Below, one piece after another: positions 29,100 through 57,604 of a DNA stretch of 64,000 bases. The stretch spans positions 38,016,200 to 38,080,199 of the forward strand of contig CM050648.1 of NCBI GenBank assembly GCA_027574665.1. The letters run 5' to 3'. This stretch comes from Rhynochetos jubatus (lineage: Eukaryota > Chordata > Aves > Eurypygiformes > Rhynochetidae). The stretch's first letter is position 1. The number at the start of each line of letters is the position of its first letter. A program made the translations under genes and the position numbers. The notes beneath the pieces were generated by a model, which did no database searches, was not told where the DNA came from, and saw nothing but the letters and a program-made list of their open reading frames with translations.

Positions 29100-29960
29100 A
29101 AAAAAAAAACCAAACAAACCCCAAACCTTTTCACATTACGCTCCTGTACGTTTCAGTTACGACCGAGTCCAGCATGGCGGAAGATCGCTAAGGCTGCAGT
29201 CAGCTTCCACTGTAAAACTAAGCCAACTTTTGGATTTGGAAAGGCTAGGCCTCACATGCCAAAATTTATGGAGTTTGGCCTTTCGCTGTTTGAAAAGCAA
29301 ATCCTGACTTACCTGATTGTTTCCCTTCTAAAATTAAGTTGTTTATTATTCTTTCATGTTCCCTGGAGTAGTACCATTAATCTCCAAGTGGCCATGTTTA
29401 AAGAAATAAATTTATAATGAAACCATTCCTTGGAACCTGCGTGAACTTCCTTTGCTGCCGGTGCACGTCCTTGCTCTTCCCTGACTTCCACTCGATCCTT
29501 CTCTCTTGGATAACGAGCTTCGGTCTGACCTTCGACCGGTCGTCTCTGACGGGCTGATCCCTGCCAGTGGTGCTGGGAGCTGTCGGGACGAAGCGGGAAC
29601 GGCTGCGTGCGAGTAAGTGGCTGCAAGAGAAGTGCAGCTGAGCTTCCCTACAGCCTGCAAAGACTCCGAAGCGTGGAAAAGTGTTGAGCCCTCTTCGTTT
29701 TTGAGTAAAGCGTGTTCCAAGCCAGCAGCCGTCCTCAGACCAACCACTAAACCCGCTGTCCGGGAGTGGCTCCCGTGACCCACGTTTCCTTAAAAACTGG
29801 ACTTCTTTAAAGACGGGGCCTCAACCGTGATAAAAACTGTGTTTCTTGTTACAGGCTATTTATAAGTGTGTTTTGATATGTAATTTTAGTGAAAATTAGT
29901 GAAAAGACATATATAGTGCTATTTCTGTATAATATTTATAAACAGCCTGTGATTTTTTTT

Positions 29961-31430
29961 TTTTAACACTGTGCAATCTTGCTTCATCTGCTCCGACAGG
30001 AACCAGTACAGCTTGTCAAGGTGCTGGAGTAACCCCGGAGTAGTTTTCATAGAATCACAGGATGGTTTGGGTTGGAAGGGACCTTAAAGCCCATCCAGTT
30101 CCAACCCCCCTGCCATGGGCAGGGACACCCTCCACTAGACCAGGTTGCTCCAAGCCTCATCCAGCCTGGCCTTGAACATTTCCAGGGATGGGGCATCCAC
30201 AGCTTCTCTGGGTAACCTGTGCCAGTGCCTCACCACCCTCTTCCAGTGCTTCACCACCTTACCCCTTTTGTTGTAAGCCACTTTCCCTGGAACGGGGCTC
30301 CTGTCTTTTCCTACCACACTGGATTTAGAAAGGCTGGTTCTAATCCCGTCCATTAGCGTGCGCAGAAGCTTCTGACATCTGACTGAATTGGAGAAAACCC
30401 CCCCAAAACCAAATGCCTTTGATTGAACGTCCAGCCTAGAGCTGCCTTCTGCAAACCTACACTGAGCTTCCGACGCTCCTACAGCTTGAACGTGACCATG
30501 CGGGAGCCGGGTGTGTGTACCTAACACGCTGCAACAGCCTCTCGCCCCAGCCCAGGGATGTGGGGTGGCGGGGCAGCCGCCGGGCCCCGCCAAAACCACG
30601 TGGCTGCTGGTGGCCCGGCTGCTCACTCGCATGCGCAGATAGGTACAAACAGGCCTCGGGCTACGCCAGGTCCCTGCGGTTTGAGCGCTTCTGCTGGAGG
30701 TGCTTCCGTGGGCAGCGGCGTTGCGTGGGTGGAGGGCTTCCGGCAGAACGATACAAACGAAGGTATGGAAAAGCAGGAAATGGATTATTGGATGGCAGCG
30801 TGGTGATTCTGTTTTCTCGTGCGGATGACGCTGCTTTTGCCATCGTCTCACATCACTAGTAAGGTTTGCCGCGTTTTTGGGGGGCTGGGTGCCGGCACCT
30901 CGCATCAGTTCAAGCTGAAAATGTTTAGTGTGGGGTTTTTTCCCGTGTTCTGGCCTAGTTTAAAAGTCAAGCGATGTCTTAGATTTCACAGGTTACTGAT
31001 TTAGTTGGACTGCGTTACTTCATTTGAACTCTGACATGTAAAATAACAGAAATTGAAACGCTGTAAAGGGAGGTTTTGTGCCTGAGAGATGAGGAGGCCT
31101 TCAGCGGAGGTTTTGTGGCCCAGCTGCCCTCCAGCTGTGGCCCCTTGGGAGTGCGGGGCGGTTGTGGCACACCAAGGGCCTGTCAGGGGAACCCGGCGTA
31201 AAAGGGCAGGGGGGACCGTTAAAACAAGTACCTTCCTGTCACGTCTGCGGTGCGGCGTCAACTCCTCACTGGCTCCTGCTGGTCTTATTTTTATCTGAGC
31301 TGTGCGTTATTTAACAACGCTGTGCCGTTCGGTCTATTGTTCTGTGCCTAACTCTGCTGTTCCTCCTGCTGCGCAGCGAGGTGAGCAGTCCAGTCCTGAA
31401 AGAGAGGCCGGTACCTTGTCACCGCATCAC
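29961..31430. other. Distal PDE7A 3' UTR or intergenic DNA
   Basis: This stretch contains a minus-strand CR1 (30045-30275) and a CpG-rich patch (about 30540-30770) with an NRF1-like site. No coding exon was recognised, and long ORFs here overlap the CR1 or the GC-rich patch. Confidence 0.5.
30045..30275 (-). repeat. CR1 LINE 3' end with internal deletion
   Basis: The copy is typical from its tail at 30049 to TGCCTCACCACCCTC at about 30240. It then repeats TTCCAGTGCTTCACCACC and jumps to TTACCCCTT, so part of the element is missing. It lies in the distal PDE7A 3' UTR or beyond. Confidence 0.88.
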
Positions 31431-31433
31431 TCT

Positions 31434-31485
31434 AATAAAATGTCAACAATGCACCGCGTCCCTGCAGTCACTCTAATAAAATAAA
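31434..31485 (+). terminator. PDE7A: Cluster of candidate distal poly(A) signals, plus strand
   Basis: AATAAA occurs at 31434-31439, 31475-31480 and 31480-31485. The first two sit in the repeated context CTCTAATAAAAT. GT-rich sequence (GGTGTTCTGGCTG) follows, resembling a downstream element. This is the best-formed plus-strand cleavage site before MTFR1. Confidence 0.45.
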
Positions 31486-31539
31486 ACGGTGTTCTGGCTG
31501 CTGTCGTTCGTAGAGTACCACAAATCACGTACCCAGCGT

Positions 31540-31545
31540 TTTATT
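31540..31545 (-). terminator. MTFR1: Candidate MTFR1 poly(A) signal
   Basis: TTTATT on the plus strand reads AATAAA on the minus strand, about 1.6 kb downstream of the MTFR1 stop. Another minus-strand AATAAA is at 32641-32646. Which is used is unknown. Confidence 0.4.
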
Positions 31546-33139
31546 TGAACTGCTTTTAATTTCATATAGCGGCAATAGAGCATTAAATACAAAGCTTGAA
31601 ACCAAAATTAACTTGGAAAAAAAAAGGTGTTTAAAAGAACACAAAGATTGAACGGCCCCGTCGGTGAGACCGACGGCAGAGCGCTTCGGAAGGAAGGAAG
31701 TCACCTGGTGTACACAGCAACAGCATGTCAAGGTTTCACACCAGAAAACATCCTCCTCCCTTGTACGATGGCCATTCCAGTTACAAGCAGCGAAGCTTCA
31801 GTCATCCTCAGTAACCCGGTGAGAGCCGTTCCACTGGCTGTATTTAAGAAGTGCTGCTTTATTCTTTTCCTAGAAAACAGAAGCTCCAAGAGGCACTTGT
31901 TCCAGAACACCGGAATACCCAGACTCGGCGTTTCCTACGCTCATCTGCAGCCAGAGCAAATCTCGGCTCCGTTTCAGTGTGCAGCTCAGTTGTAGCGCTC
32001 CAGTTCCCTAAACGGCTTTTTTTCAACCCCAATTTTATTTTTATCTTGAGCCCTAACGACACCTGTGGCCGGAGCCGTGAGCTGGCGTCGTACGAGGTCT
32101 GGCAGCAAACAGCCGCTCCGGGAAGCCCCCAAAAGGGGTTTCCTTCCCCTGGGAAACGGATCGTATGTGACAGCTTCTGCCGCCTCTTCCCTGCACACAG
32201 GACCACGCGGGCTGCTAGAAACCTCCCCGGAGACCCGAAGGCAGCCGGGGGTACCAAGGTGTCCGCCAGCATCTCTCAGCAGAGCCGAGATGAGCAACAT
32301 ACTTTTGGCAGCTGGCACCCCCCAGGACTCGGTACCCGTTTGTGTAATCTACACCGCTCCTACGCTAGTTAACACGTACTCCGACGTTAATTATTTTACT
32401 CTGCTGCTACCTACTGGTTACTTCAAATTCATGGGACCGCCTACTCACGGAGGCTCCCGCAGCATGATTTACTCACTTGTCGTGCGCTCTTCATCTTGGC
32501 CACACGATGACACAAGCAGGTTTTGCTCTCTTACCCCTGCATTTGAAACAAACCCCCCCCCACCCCACCCTGCACAAAAACGTGCTACTGTTTAAAATGT
32601 CTCCAACCCCTTGACTCTGCAGCAGATCTAAGTTTTTCCCTTTATTTCCGTAGGAAGCAGAACGCAGTCGGGTTTTCTCTGGGCTAAAAGTTTGTTAAAA
32701 TTAAGTTTAAAAGAAAGACCGACACGAAAACTTCAGTCAAACTAAACATCGTAGTGCAAGTTACAGTTAGAGCTCAAATAACAGATACTAAGGTGTATCG
32801 CTATCCCTGTTAACACGTACACACGCTTTTAAGGTGGTCAGTTATGCACGGAGAATGCTGTGCATATAACTTAGTGTTAATACATGAAAACCGCCCCACG
32901 AGTCTGAGTAGAAAGCCAGGTTTGAATATGAAATTAATACCTGAGTATAACGGTCAAATTTATTCCCCTCCACAAATCACATACAAACATGTTTAGTGCC
33001 TCAACTCTACGGGTCACGTTAGGTTTTTTTTTTCCCCGGTGGTGTCAGAGACTGCTCAGCACTAGTGCCATTTGCAACAGAAAAGATTTCAGACGAAACA
33101 AAACAGCTTAACAGTCTTTGGTGTAGTGATCTCGGCACG
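31546..33139 (-). other. MTFR1: MTFR1 3' UTR (probable)
   Basis: This stretch lies between the MTFR1 stop codon and the candidate poly(A) signal. It includes a perfect 8-bp hairpin at 31658-31676. ORFs of 110-176 codons exist on both strands at 31850-32600, but they overlap each other in several frames and have no recognisable similarity, so none is called. Confidence 0.55.
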
Positions 33140-49767
<16,628 letters not shown>

Positions 49768-49784
<17 letters not shown>

Positions 49785-49854
49785 TTGGAATGGAAAAAGC
49801 TTCTCCAAACTTGGATTTAAGCCGTCCAAACCTACAGGGCTGCGGAGGTTCCAT
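49768..49854 (-). other. Upstream ORF overlapping the MTFR1 start
   Basis: The first ATG of this exon (49854-49852) is out of frame with MTFR1. It has A at -3 and G at +4, the optimal initiation context. It runs 28 codons to TAA at 49770-49768, ending 17 nt past the first base of the MTFR1 ATG. It is likely a translational control element rather than a protein. Confidence 0.7.
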
Positions 49855-49861
49855 AGTACTT

Positions 49862-52800
49862 CTGAAATGAGAAACATAACAATTTTAGATGCATGCTGTA
49901 GAACTTATAAAGAAGTAAACTGCTACATGTATTCCTAAAAACCCCCCACCAGCTTTAGAACTGAAAACACGACATGTTAGGTCACAACAATTCCTAGTAC
50001 TGCAACGGACAGGCATTCAGAAGGCATTTACTTAATACAGGTGACAAAGAGTTTCAGTAGTGTCATTTTTTAAGGAATCAAAGCTGTTGAAAAGTTAAAG
50101 ATTAAAAAGCTGGGGAAATGATTGCTCACTTGAGCTTGGACAGACGATGGTGTTCAACAGCTCTAAGTAAACACTGAACACTATGGAATGCCTGCAGCTG
50201 GGGACTAGCGCTGAAAATAAAAGGTTATACTCCTATCTAAAACTAATTTCTAGGCAGGAAGAAACTATAGAAAGCTTTTCACCTCTCTTCATTCAGATTC
50301 TCTGACAGATTTGCTGTTTCCCCCTTTTTCCCACAACTGAGAAAGAGGAAACATGGAAAAATGACTAATGCAAGAAAACAACAGGAAACAGCGTAGATGT
50401 GGGACCTGAAAATATTCAAGGGATTTATAAAGTTGGACAGACTTCAAATTGCATCTATTTATATGCACTACCATTCACTTAAATCAAGATGGTTTTATTG
50501 CTCCTCTAGTCAAAATAGTGTAGCTTTTCTTCAGCTGGGTTCTGGACCGGTTGTAACTTGGATGCCACTGAGAACTGTATGCCACCAAAACCAAAAAGGA
50601 AGCCATAGATTTAGGTTTACGTTTGTTTTGTGTATCGGGCTAGAAACAACACTCTGTTGAATCACCCTGAACAACATATTTGTGTTGCTGAAGCCAATAT
50701 ATAAACAAGTACATATATATATATATATGCACACACACAGAGTGATGACTAAAGCAACATAGCAGCAAGGAACTGGTACTCGGGAAGTTTGAAAGTCATG
50801 AGATGGAAAAGTTACGCTGTTTGAAAATGCCCACAAGCACTACAGTTAAACCATCACTGTTTCCATTACAAATGTTTTTTTTCAACAGCTTGCAGTTCCT
50901 TAGTAATAACCTGCTTCTTGTGGAAACTTGGCAGGAACAGTGCAACTCTACAGTTATCTTTTTATAGACAGGATTAAAAAAAAAAAAAAGTTAATATTAG
51001 TTTCTCATCACCACAGAAGACATTTCCTAACAGGCTTTTCTTTTGTTTCTGAATAAACTAGGAAGAAACTACTAATCTCTCATCTAAAGGAAGACTGGTA
51101 AAAATATAAGACCAAAAAAGTTATTAAAAAAAAAAAAAGTGAACCAACCACTAGAAGACAAGAAAGGAAACTGCAATTGTTATGAGAAAAGCAATAGGGA
51201 AGGTTAATGCCTACCTACCAAACAGCCATGAATATAAGCTACAGTCATACCTAATAAACAAGTCAAGGACTTACTTATGGAAAGCTAGAAAAGGCTATTA
51301 GGGAAACATTACCTTCTACTTGATCTATTCTTCCCTTAGGCATCTGTTACTCTTCCCTTAGACAAGCTACCGGACTGTATGAATCTTTGATCACATTGCA
51401 CCTGCTGCATTTTTAAACCAGGAAGAACGCGAGTCTTTCCACATGCCCTGTATGAGATTTGGCATCATATCTGGCACTGTAGACATGCACCGACATAAAA
51501 GAGACAGGAATGCTCCTTTAAAAGGGAAAACCTGTTCTAAAACTGTGATACATGTGATGCACTCTGCCTCATTCCAAAGTTCAGACTTGCAGAACACATA
51601 GTGTGGAAATCAAAGAGAAGAAAAACGGAAGCTGTGTCAAGCCATTCAAACAAAAGAGAAACTAGAGGTAGAGGCTGTATTCCTGAGCAATTGCAAGGAC
51701 AGGGCTGGCTGGTAACTATAGGAGATGACTGTGTCTTGATACATTGTTCTTTCAACAGCCAGACAGCTCATTAGTTCAAAAATCCAAAGAGGTAGAGTCA
51801 TGTTTTGTTTCAGGAAGTAAAGAAAAGGTATATTTCTTTTTCTTATAAACTGGAAGGACTGAGTCTTTAATCACAGAGACAATTTGGACAGAAGTGAAAA
51901 GTGTGTTAAACCTTCCTCTGAGGGAATCAGAGCAGGTCTAAAAGTTTCCATGAATGGAAGGCAAAGAAATAAAGGGATGACACAAAAACTGTCAAGGTAA
52001 CCAATTGTAAGCACAAAAGCAGACGCAGAAAAAAAAGTAGCGTAATATTAGGATGACAGAATAGTATAAATATGAAGTAGTAAGTTAAAAAGGCTAAGGT
52101 ATAAAATGCATTCCAGCTTACAGGCATAAGAAAATCCTACATATATATTAGGAGTGAGCAGGAGACAAGAGGTAGAGCCACAATGTAACAGGAGAGGAAA
52201 GCAAGCAATGTGATACAAACAGTCAGTATATTCTGTGTTTTCACTTGAAGATACAGAGACAGATGTTAGAATGGGTTCTAGACAACTCTGAAAAGTTATA
52301 AAAACATCCAGGACAAGAGTATCTAATGAAAGTCACCTTGAACAGCTCAGAAATTAGCCAAAGCTATTTCTGAAATATTAGTGATTACATTTAAAACTTG
52401 TTCAGTGAGAACCAAAAGACCCAAGAACAAAACAAGGAACACAATGACACAAAACACCGCGAACAGTCCAAAATGCAAATCCTGCCATGAAACATTTAGG
52501 TGACATTTTATAATTCCAGGTTCCACAACTTTGATGACCAAACACAAAACAGCATTCATTCAACAAAACAATTGCTTCAGTAGAATGATTATTTATAATT
52601 CACATTATAGATCATTGTTTCTTCTGTAGCCTAAATACTTCAAGTACCTAATACTGGGATCATCAACTTCTTGCTCTTGCCAATGACCTGTCATCTGTTT
52701 TTGCAGAAGACAGTGACAGAAGTCAGTTTGTAAAAGTGCAGAGTACCCACCAGTTCCTGGATTAGTTTCCTTAGATTCTGGCACTAAGGAAAACTACGAT

Positions 52801-55800
52801 GTTCTAACAACCTCCAGCTAATTCGTTATTTAAAAGGAGATCTGAAAGGAAAATGCTTCTAAGTATATCAGCTTGATATGTTTATGAGATCTATTAGTTT
52901 TCTAGAATTATCCCCTGAAAAACTTGATACTCCTTTCTGCCAGACTATATTGCACTATATCTTTCTTCATAAATCACAGTTGTTTCACAATTATTTTATG
53001 TGCCAAGAACAGAAAGGGTTCACCTCACATGAAACTGCTGGACAGCAAGAATGAAAACATTAGCAAATGTTTCTCTCATGCTCTGTATACATGCCAATTT
53101 CTGAAGCAGGAGTTAAATGTTTATTGCTTTCATTAACCTAGAACAATACCTCTTTCAAAAAATTGATGCTTGCTTTACTTATCCTCGGTCTTCTTTGTGC
53201 CATCTAAACTAAAAATAATAGTAGTTTAATTGCCCTACAGCTCCCACAGCTCAATGACTACAATAAAATTCCCAGAGTGATAGTAATATTCCTATAACAC
53301 ATGGTCCTTCTATTGTGCTTAAGCAAAACTATTACAACAATAAGCAGGAGTGAGAGGCAAGATTCCCAAAAGAAGTTAGAAGAGTAATAACACAAAGAAT
53401 TACACTTCATTGCATAAAGCAGGCAGGGGTTGGAATTTCATGGGTTCTTCATTTATCAAACTATTTACACAGAAATTTGCAGTGCTGAAGAACAAACTTT
53501 CTGATACGGAAACATGTAGGAATTCCCTGGTTCAGACAGGGGGAAATCTACATTTCTGAGTGTCGGGATTCTCACCTTAGCCTCCCTGAACTCCCTTTTC
53601 CCAACCACTTTTGCAGGTTTCATTGAATACTGTCATATCAAATACCAGCCTACAAAGCTCAGAGGTAATACCACTTGTAAATTACAAAATGTTGATAAGT
53701 ATAAAGGCTCTGGAGGCTTGCACACATAAGGCACACCACTCTAAATACGAAAGCCTTTGCCAGGCTTTCTAGTGAGTCCAACCCATGAGAGATGAGAAGA
53801 AAGAAAAATCAGATGTGACTGCTTTCAAATTGAAATTCTTCTATGTATATTTCCTGATGTTGTATTTGTCCAAGTCCCTTTCAAATTATGAGTTCTCACT
53901 CTTTTTAAAAGAAATATTATATTCATATTTTTTTTACTGAATAAGTTTCATTCATGTGAGATCCACACAAAAATTGAGGAGAATGGCTTTATGGGCTTGA
54001 GGCAGCAGATCAGCTTTCACAAAGTATAAACAAATACATGAAATCTGAAAATGAAATGTCTAGTCTCTCAACTAAAAGAGTATGCACAACATCAAGAAGC
54101 AGAAAATTTTTCAAAGCAGCATGGTTTCAAAAGAATACCAACCACAACAAAAATCACATACACGAAAGAGTAGGTTCTTTCTTATTTTAGGAGGAAACTA
54201 GGGCACGCAGATCTTCAGAGTCTTTAAGACTGACACATGACCCAAGCTCATCTCATAAAATTATATCCATGAGGAAACACATTAAAGAAGTAATAAAGAA
54301 AGATAAAGCCAATAAAAAATTATCACAGCAACAGCAAGCCAAGCAGGCAGGAAAAATCTTCTGATAAAGGATTAAATCCTCTCCCAAATCAACACAGACC
54401 GATTATAAATAATGTAAGTATTTGTCAGAGATCACACAGCAAACTACAGAGGCCTATTTTTTGGCTTGGAAGGCACAAATAATCAAGTACCCTGTTACTT
54501 TCTGAAACATTTGTATGGAAAGATTATCCCAAGAGAGAGAAAAGTCAGGGAATCAAGGGCCTATCTAAGATAATACCAGCATGAAATCTAAAGCAAGAAT
54601 TGAAAATAATACATACTTCCAAAAAAAGTTGTTAAAGCTTTCTTAAAAACATAGCCTAGTCATATACAACTCAAGGTGCAGAACCATATTCATTACATCT
54701 TACCCATGTTACCACATCTTGCCAATAAAAGATAGAGAACAAAAAGCCCCACATTTAAACATCAGTTTAATCAAAAGCCTTTGCTCAGCAGAGTTTGCAT
54801 CTACATGGTGCAATATAATACCATGTAGAGGTAAATGAAATCCTTCTCTAAACCATGCAGTATTATACTACAGTCATAACCATATACCCACACTTTCCTA
54901 CAGACATATCAACCGCCTGAGTCATTGCTGTGAATGCCAGTCATTCTGCTACATCTTTGAGAAACATGAACATGCAAATTTTATTAGCAAAAGGGTGTAT
55001 TTGTCTGAAAAAGCATTTAAAATGTCCTGTGTTCTACCCCCACCCCAAATCTGTAACAACACTGAGTTCCTACACGCAGCAACTGTATTTCAGCTAGTGA
55101 CCTCTATAAAGAAAACGATTTTGATTCAGCAACAGTTAACTGGAACTTTTAAAGACAATGTGCAGAAAAGTCAGCTCCCTTCTTTTTTTCTTTATCATCT
55201 ATGTAAAAAGAAGTGGGTATCAGAAGACAGAATTATTTCCCTTTCATTATAAGTCTTGTCTTCACGAGAGCTATAGAGGACTAAGGCTGTATGAGGACAG
55301 CATGTAAATATTAACGAAGTCTCGCTGACGCCATCAGAGATCAATACCTTACGGCTGATGCCAGCATTCAAACTCTACTCACACTCAGTATCTGGAATTC
55401 TGACAGCTTGTTTAACAAGATAAAAACAAGCATCTAGCAAGTTACTGATGACAGTTGTAGAAGAACCTGAGCGCTGCAGCAGTATCACTAAAGGTATTCA
55501 GAGTAAGCACTGCAAGTTTACAGAAAAGGAAAAAGCAGCAGACCCCCTAATATTAGGCTCCTTTCCCCTCCACATGCTACCTCTGTATTTTAAAGCCTCC
55601 TTAAAAAACTTCCCTGAAACTTCTGCAGATTATCTTTTATTGACATGATTTCCCGTGACCTGTCACTCCCATCACACCAACGTAAGAGGTTTCCAGTTTC
55701 ACCCAGCCTGCCTGCACAAACGACAGCTTCGATCCCAACACCCCGAGCCGTTCCCACGCTACGCTGTTTCTCCGGCAAGGCGGCGCAAGCACGGCACCTT

Positions 55801-56239
55801 CGCAAGGTCGTTACCTTGCCCGGCACCTGCCCTGCCCTGGACGGGCCCTCACCGGTGCCACGCTCCATCCCGCCGCCCTGCCCGGGGCCAGCGGCCATCA
55901 GCGGGGCCGCCCTGAGCGGCCTGTACCCACCTGCACTTGACCAGCACCCCCACCTCCCCTCGGCGTCGGCTCAGGAGCTCCTGAGGGCAGACGCCGCAGG
56001 AGGGCACCCCCCTCAACACCACACACAGACACGCGGACGGGGCTCCCGGTCTGAGGGGGGCCCGGCTGAACCGGGGGAGCGGAGCGGCCCGCGGCAGAAG
56101 GAGAGAGCTGTGCTAAGCGCAGCAGCCTCCGGGCCCGGGCCGCGCTCCCCGTGACGCATCGACCCCCACACTCGCGACCGGGCCCGTCAGGAGGAAGAGG
56201 AGGCCCACGGGCCGCTCTGGGGAAGAGGCCGCCACCCAC
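49862..56239 (-). other. MTFR1: MTFR1 5' UTR intron (probable)
   Basis: This stretch lies between the first coding exon and the CpG island. It is AT-rich, with an (AT)n/(CA)n repeat near 50711-50740, A runs, and no recognised CR1 or exon. Calling it one intron assumes the first exon is at about 56240 and above; additional noncoding exons could exist. Confidence 0.55.
50711..50740. repeat. (AT)n/(CA)n microsatellite
   Basis: About 18 bases of alternating A and T are followed by GCACACACACAG. It is probably length-variable. Confidence 0.85.
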
Positions 56240-56330
56240 CTTGCCGGCCTCGCCTCACCCGCCGTCCGCGGCGGCCGCGCTCCTTCACCCGCTTCTTCCC
56301 CCGCGGCTCACAACCCCTCTCCTCAGCCAA
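56240..56330 (-). other. MTFR1: Candidate MTFR1 noncoding first exon
   Basis: Within the CpG island the minus strand has a strong donor CAAG|GTGGGT with its last exonic base at 56240. CCAAT motifs lie at 56327-56331 and 56358-56362 in reverse orientation relative to MTFR1. The upper boundary is a guess. Confidence 0.35.
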
Positions 56331-56497
56331 TCCACGGCCGCCCCGGCGGCACCCCGACCAATAGCCAGCGCGCCCGCGCAGGGGGCGGGACCTCGAGTGC
56401 CCTCCGCAAGCTGCGGCGCGACGACCTACCCAGCAGCCACTGCGCCAGGAGGAGACGGGTGAAACCACCCCGCCCCTCGCCGCCGCCGTGCCCGCCG

Positions 56498-56509
56498 GAT
56501 CACGTGATC
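56498..56509. promoter_or_regulatory. E-box / CLEAR-type palindrome GATCACGTGATC
   Basis: This is a perfect 12-bp palindrome containing TCACGTGA, the site bound by USF and MiT/TFE (TFEB, MITF) bHLH-ZIP factors. A CCAAT box follows 8 bp later (56518-56522). Function is inferred from motif and position. Confidence 0.55.
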
Positions 56510-57447
56510 TCCTCCTTCCAATGAGAGGGCGGCTCAGGGGAGCTGCCGGCGGTTGCTTGGCGACGGAGGTCCCGCCTCTCGTCCGCGGGGCTTGCCAGCG
56601 CGGCTGCTGCGGGCGCCGCGGAACCGGCAGCGCCCCTACCCGGTTATTACCGACGCGGTGGCGTCGTGCCTGCCTTGAGCGGGGTGTTCCGGAGTTGCTA
56701 GTGTCGGGAACACTCGGGGCCCGGAGGGGGAGAGGTTTCCGGTGTGGCTCTGGAGCCCGCAGGATAAAGAACGGGGCTGCGGGGCAGCCGCCGCTGGCTG
56801 GCGGCGCTCTGGGGTGCGGGTGTAGGCTCCGTCCTCTTAAACAGAGGGACAGCGAGTACTGCCGAGCCTACGAGGCGAGGGGCGTTTCCGTGGGGCGGGC
56901 TGGGGCTGAGGGGCCCGTGGAGAAACGGCCGGGAGTCAAAGAACGCGTGGTTTGGTTGGCGGGGTACGGGGACGCCTGGAAACTGAGCTCCCCCGCGCTG
57001 ACTCCAGGTGTAAGGATGAAGGATTAATTGGAAAGAGCGGGAGCCCTTTCCGATTTTCAAAGCTCTGCTGGAAACTACTCAAATCTCTCAAAATGCTCAA
57101 CCGCCATGAGTGGTGCAGAGGGGTGTGAAAGCAGGAAAAAAACCTTTGGAACTCTGGGATGCTGGATGGACCGAGACGTTAAAATAGGAATAAGTTGTGT
57201 TTACATCAAACCCAATTCTCCAGGTCCCGTGGGCTGGAGAGTACCCACTTGGCGTTCCGAAACGGGGCTCGGCGCGGTGTCTCCAAGCGGGACCAGGTGT
57301 GTTTCACGCTGTGTGGTGTTCCAGGGCGCTGTACTGGAGCAGTAAACCCACACGTCCGGTGGTGCCGAGCCACGGAACAAACACACACAGACCGTCGTGA
57401 GCAACCCGGGCTCAGCGGCCGCGTCTCACCCCGCCTCTTCCTCGCCG

Positions 57448-57467
57448 AACTGCAGCTCCCAGCGCGC
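57448..57467 (+). promoter_or_regulatory. ZNF143/THAP11-like site
   Basis: AACTGCAGCTCCCAGCGCGC resembles the promoter motif ACTACAnnTCCCAGnnnGC. It lies 16 bp before a CCAATCG box (57484-57488), with a second CCAATCG at 57548-57552. The spacing suggests an ARMC1 start near 57.6 kb. Confidence 0.45.
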
Positions 57468-57559
57468 ACCCCGCCGCCGCCAGCCAATCGCTCCTCGCCA
57501 GGAACAAAGCGCGCCGCCAGTGGCGGAGAGGAGCGGGTCCCCCCGCGCCAATCGGGTGT

Positions 57560-57604
57560 CGGGGTGGCGGACGGTGCCGGGGTCAGAGTGGGCCCTGGCG
57601 GGTG
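57560..57604 (+). other. ARMC1: Candidate ARMC1 noncoding first exon (3' part)
   Basis: A strong donor, GGTG|GTGAGT, has its last exonic base at 57604, 50-120 bp after two CCAAT boxes. A weaker alternative donor, GACG|GTACGG, lies at about 57718. The transcription start is not defined by sequence. Confidence 0.35.

Larger units (their letters stand above)
27414..29960 (+). other. PDE7A: PDE7A 3' UTR (core)
   Basis: Sequence after the stop codon is AT-rich with long T and A runs typical of a vertebrate 3' UTR. AATAAA hexamers lie at 28370-28375, 29094-29099 and 29405-29410. A G-rich tract at 28183-28229 could fold as an RNA G-quadruplex. An (AAT)n run is at 28689-28707. The true end cannot be fixed without transcript data; further hexamers near 31.43-31.49 kb would make it about 4 kb and include a CR1. 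Confidence 0.65.

Noticed and set aside
30135-30905. 256-codon minus-strand ORF
   Set aside because: Its C-terminal end is translated CR1 and the rest crosses a GC-rich patch. No domain was recognised.
31851-32595. ORFs of 173 and 176 codons on plus and 137 and 110 on minus
   Set aside because: They overlap each other in the probable MTFR1 3' UTR, with no recognisable domain. Only one could be real, and none has supporting signals.
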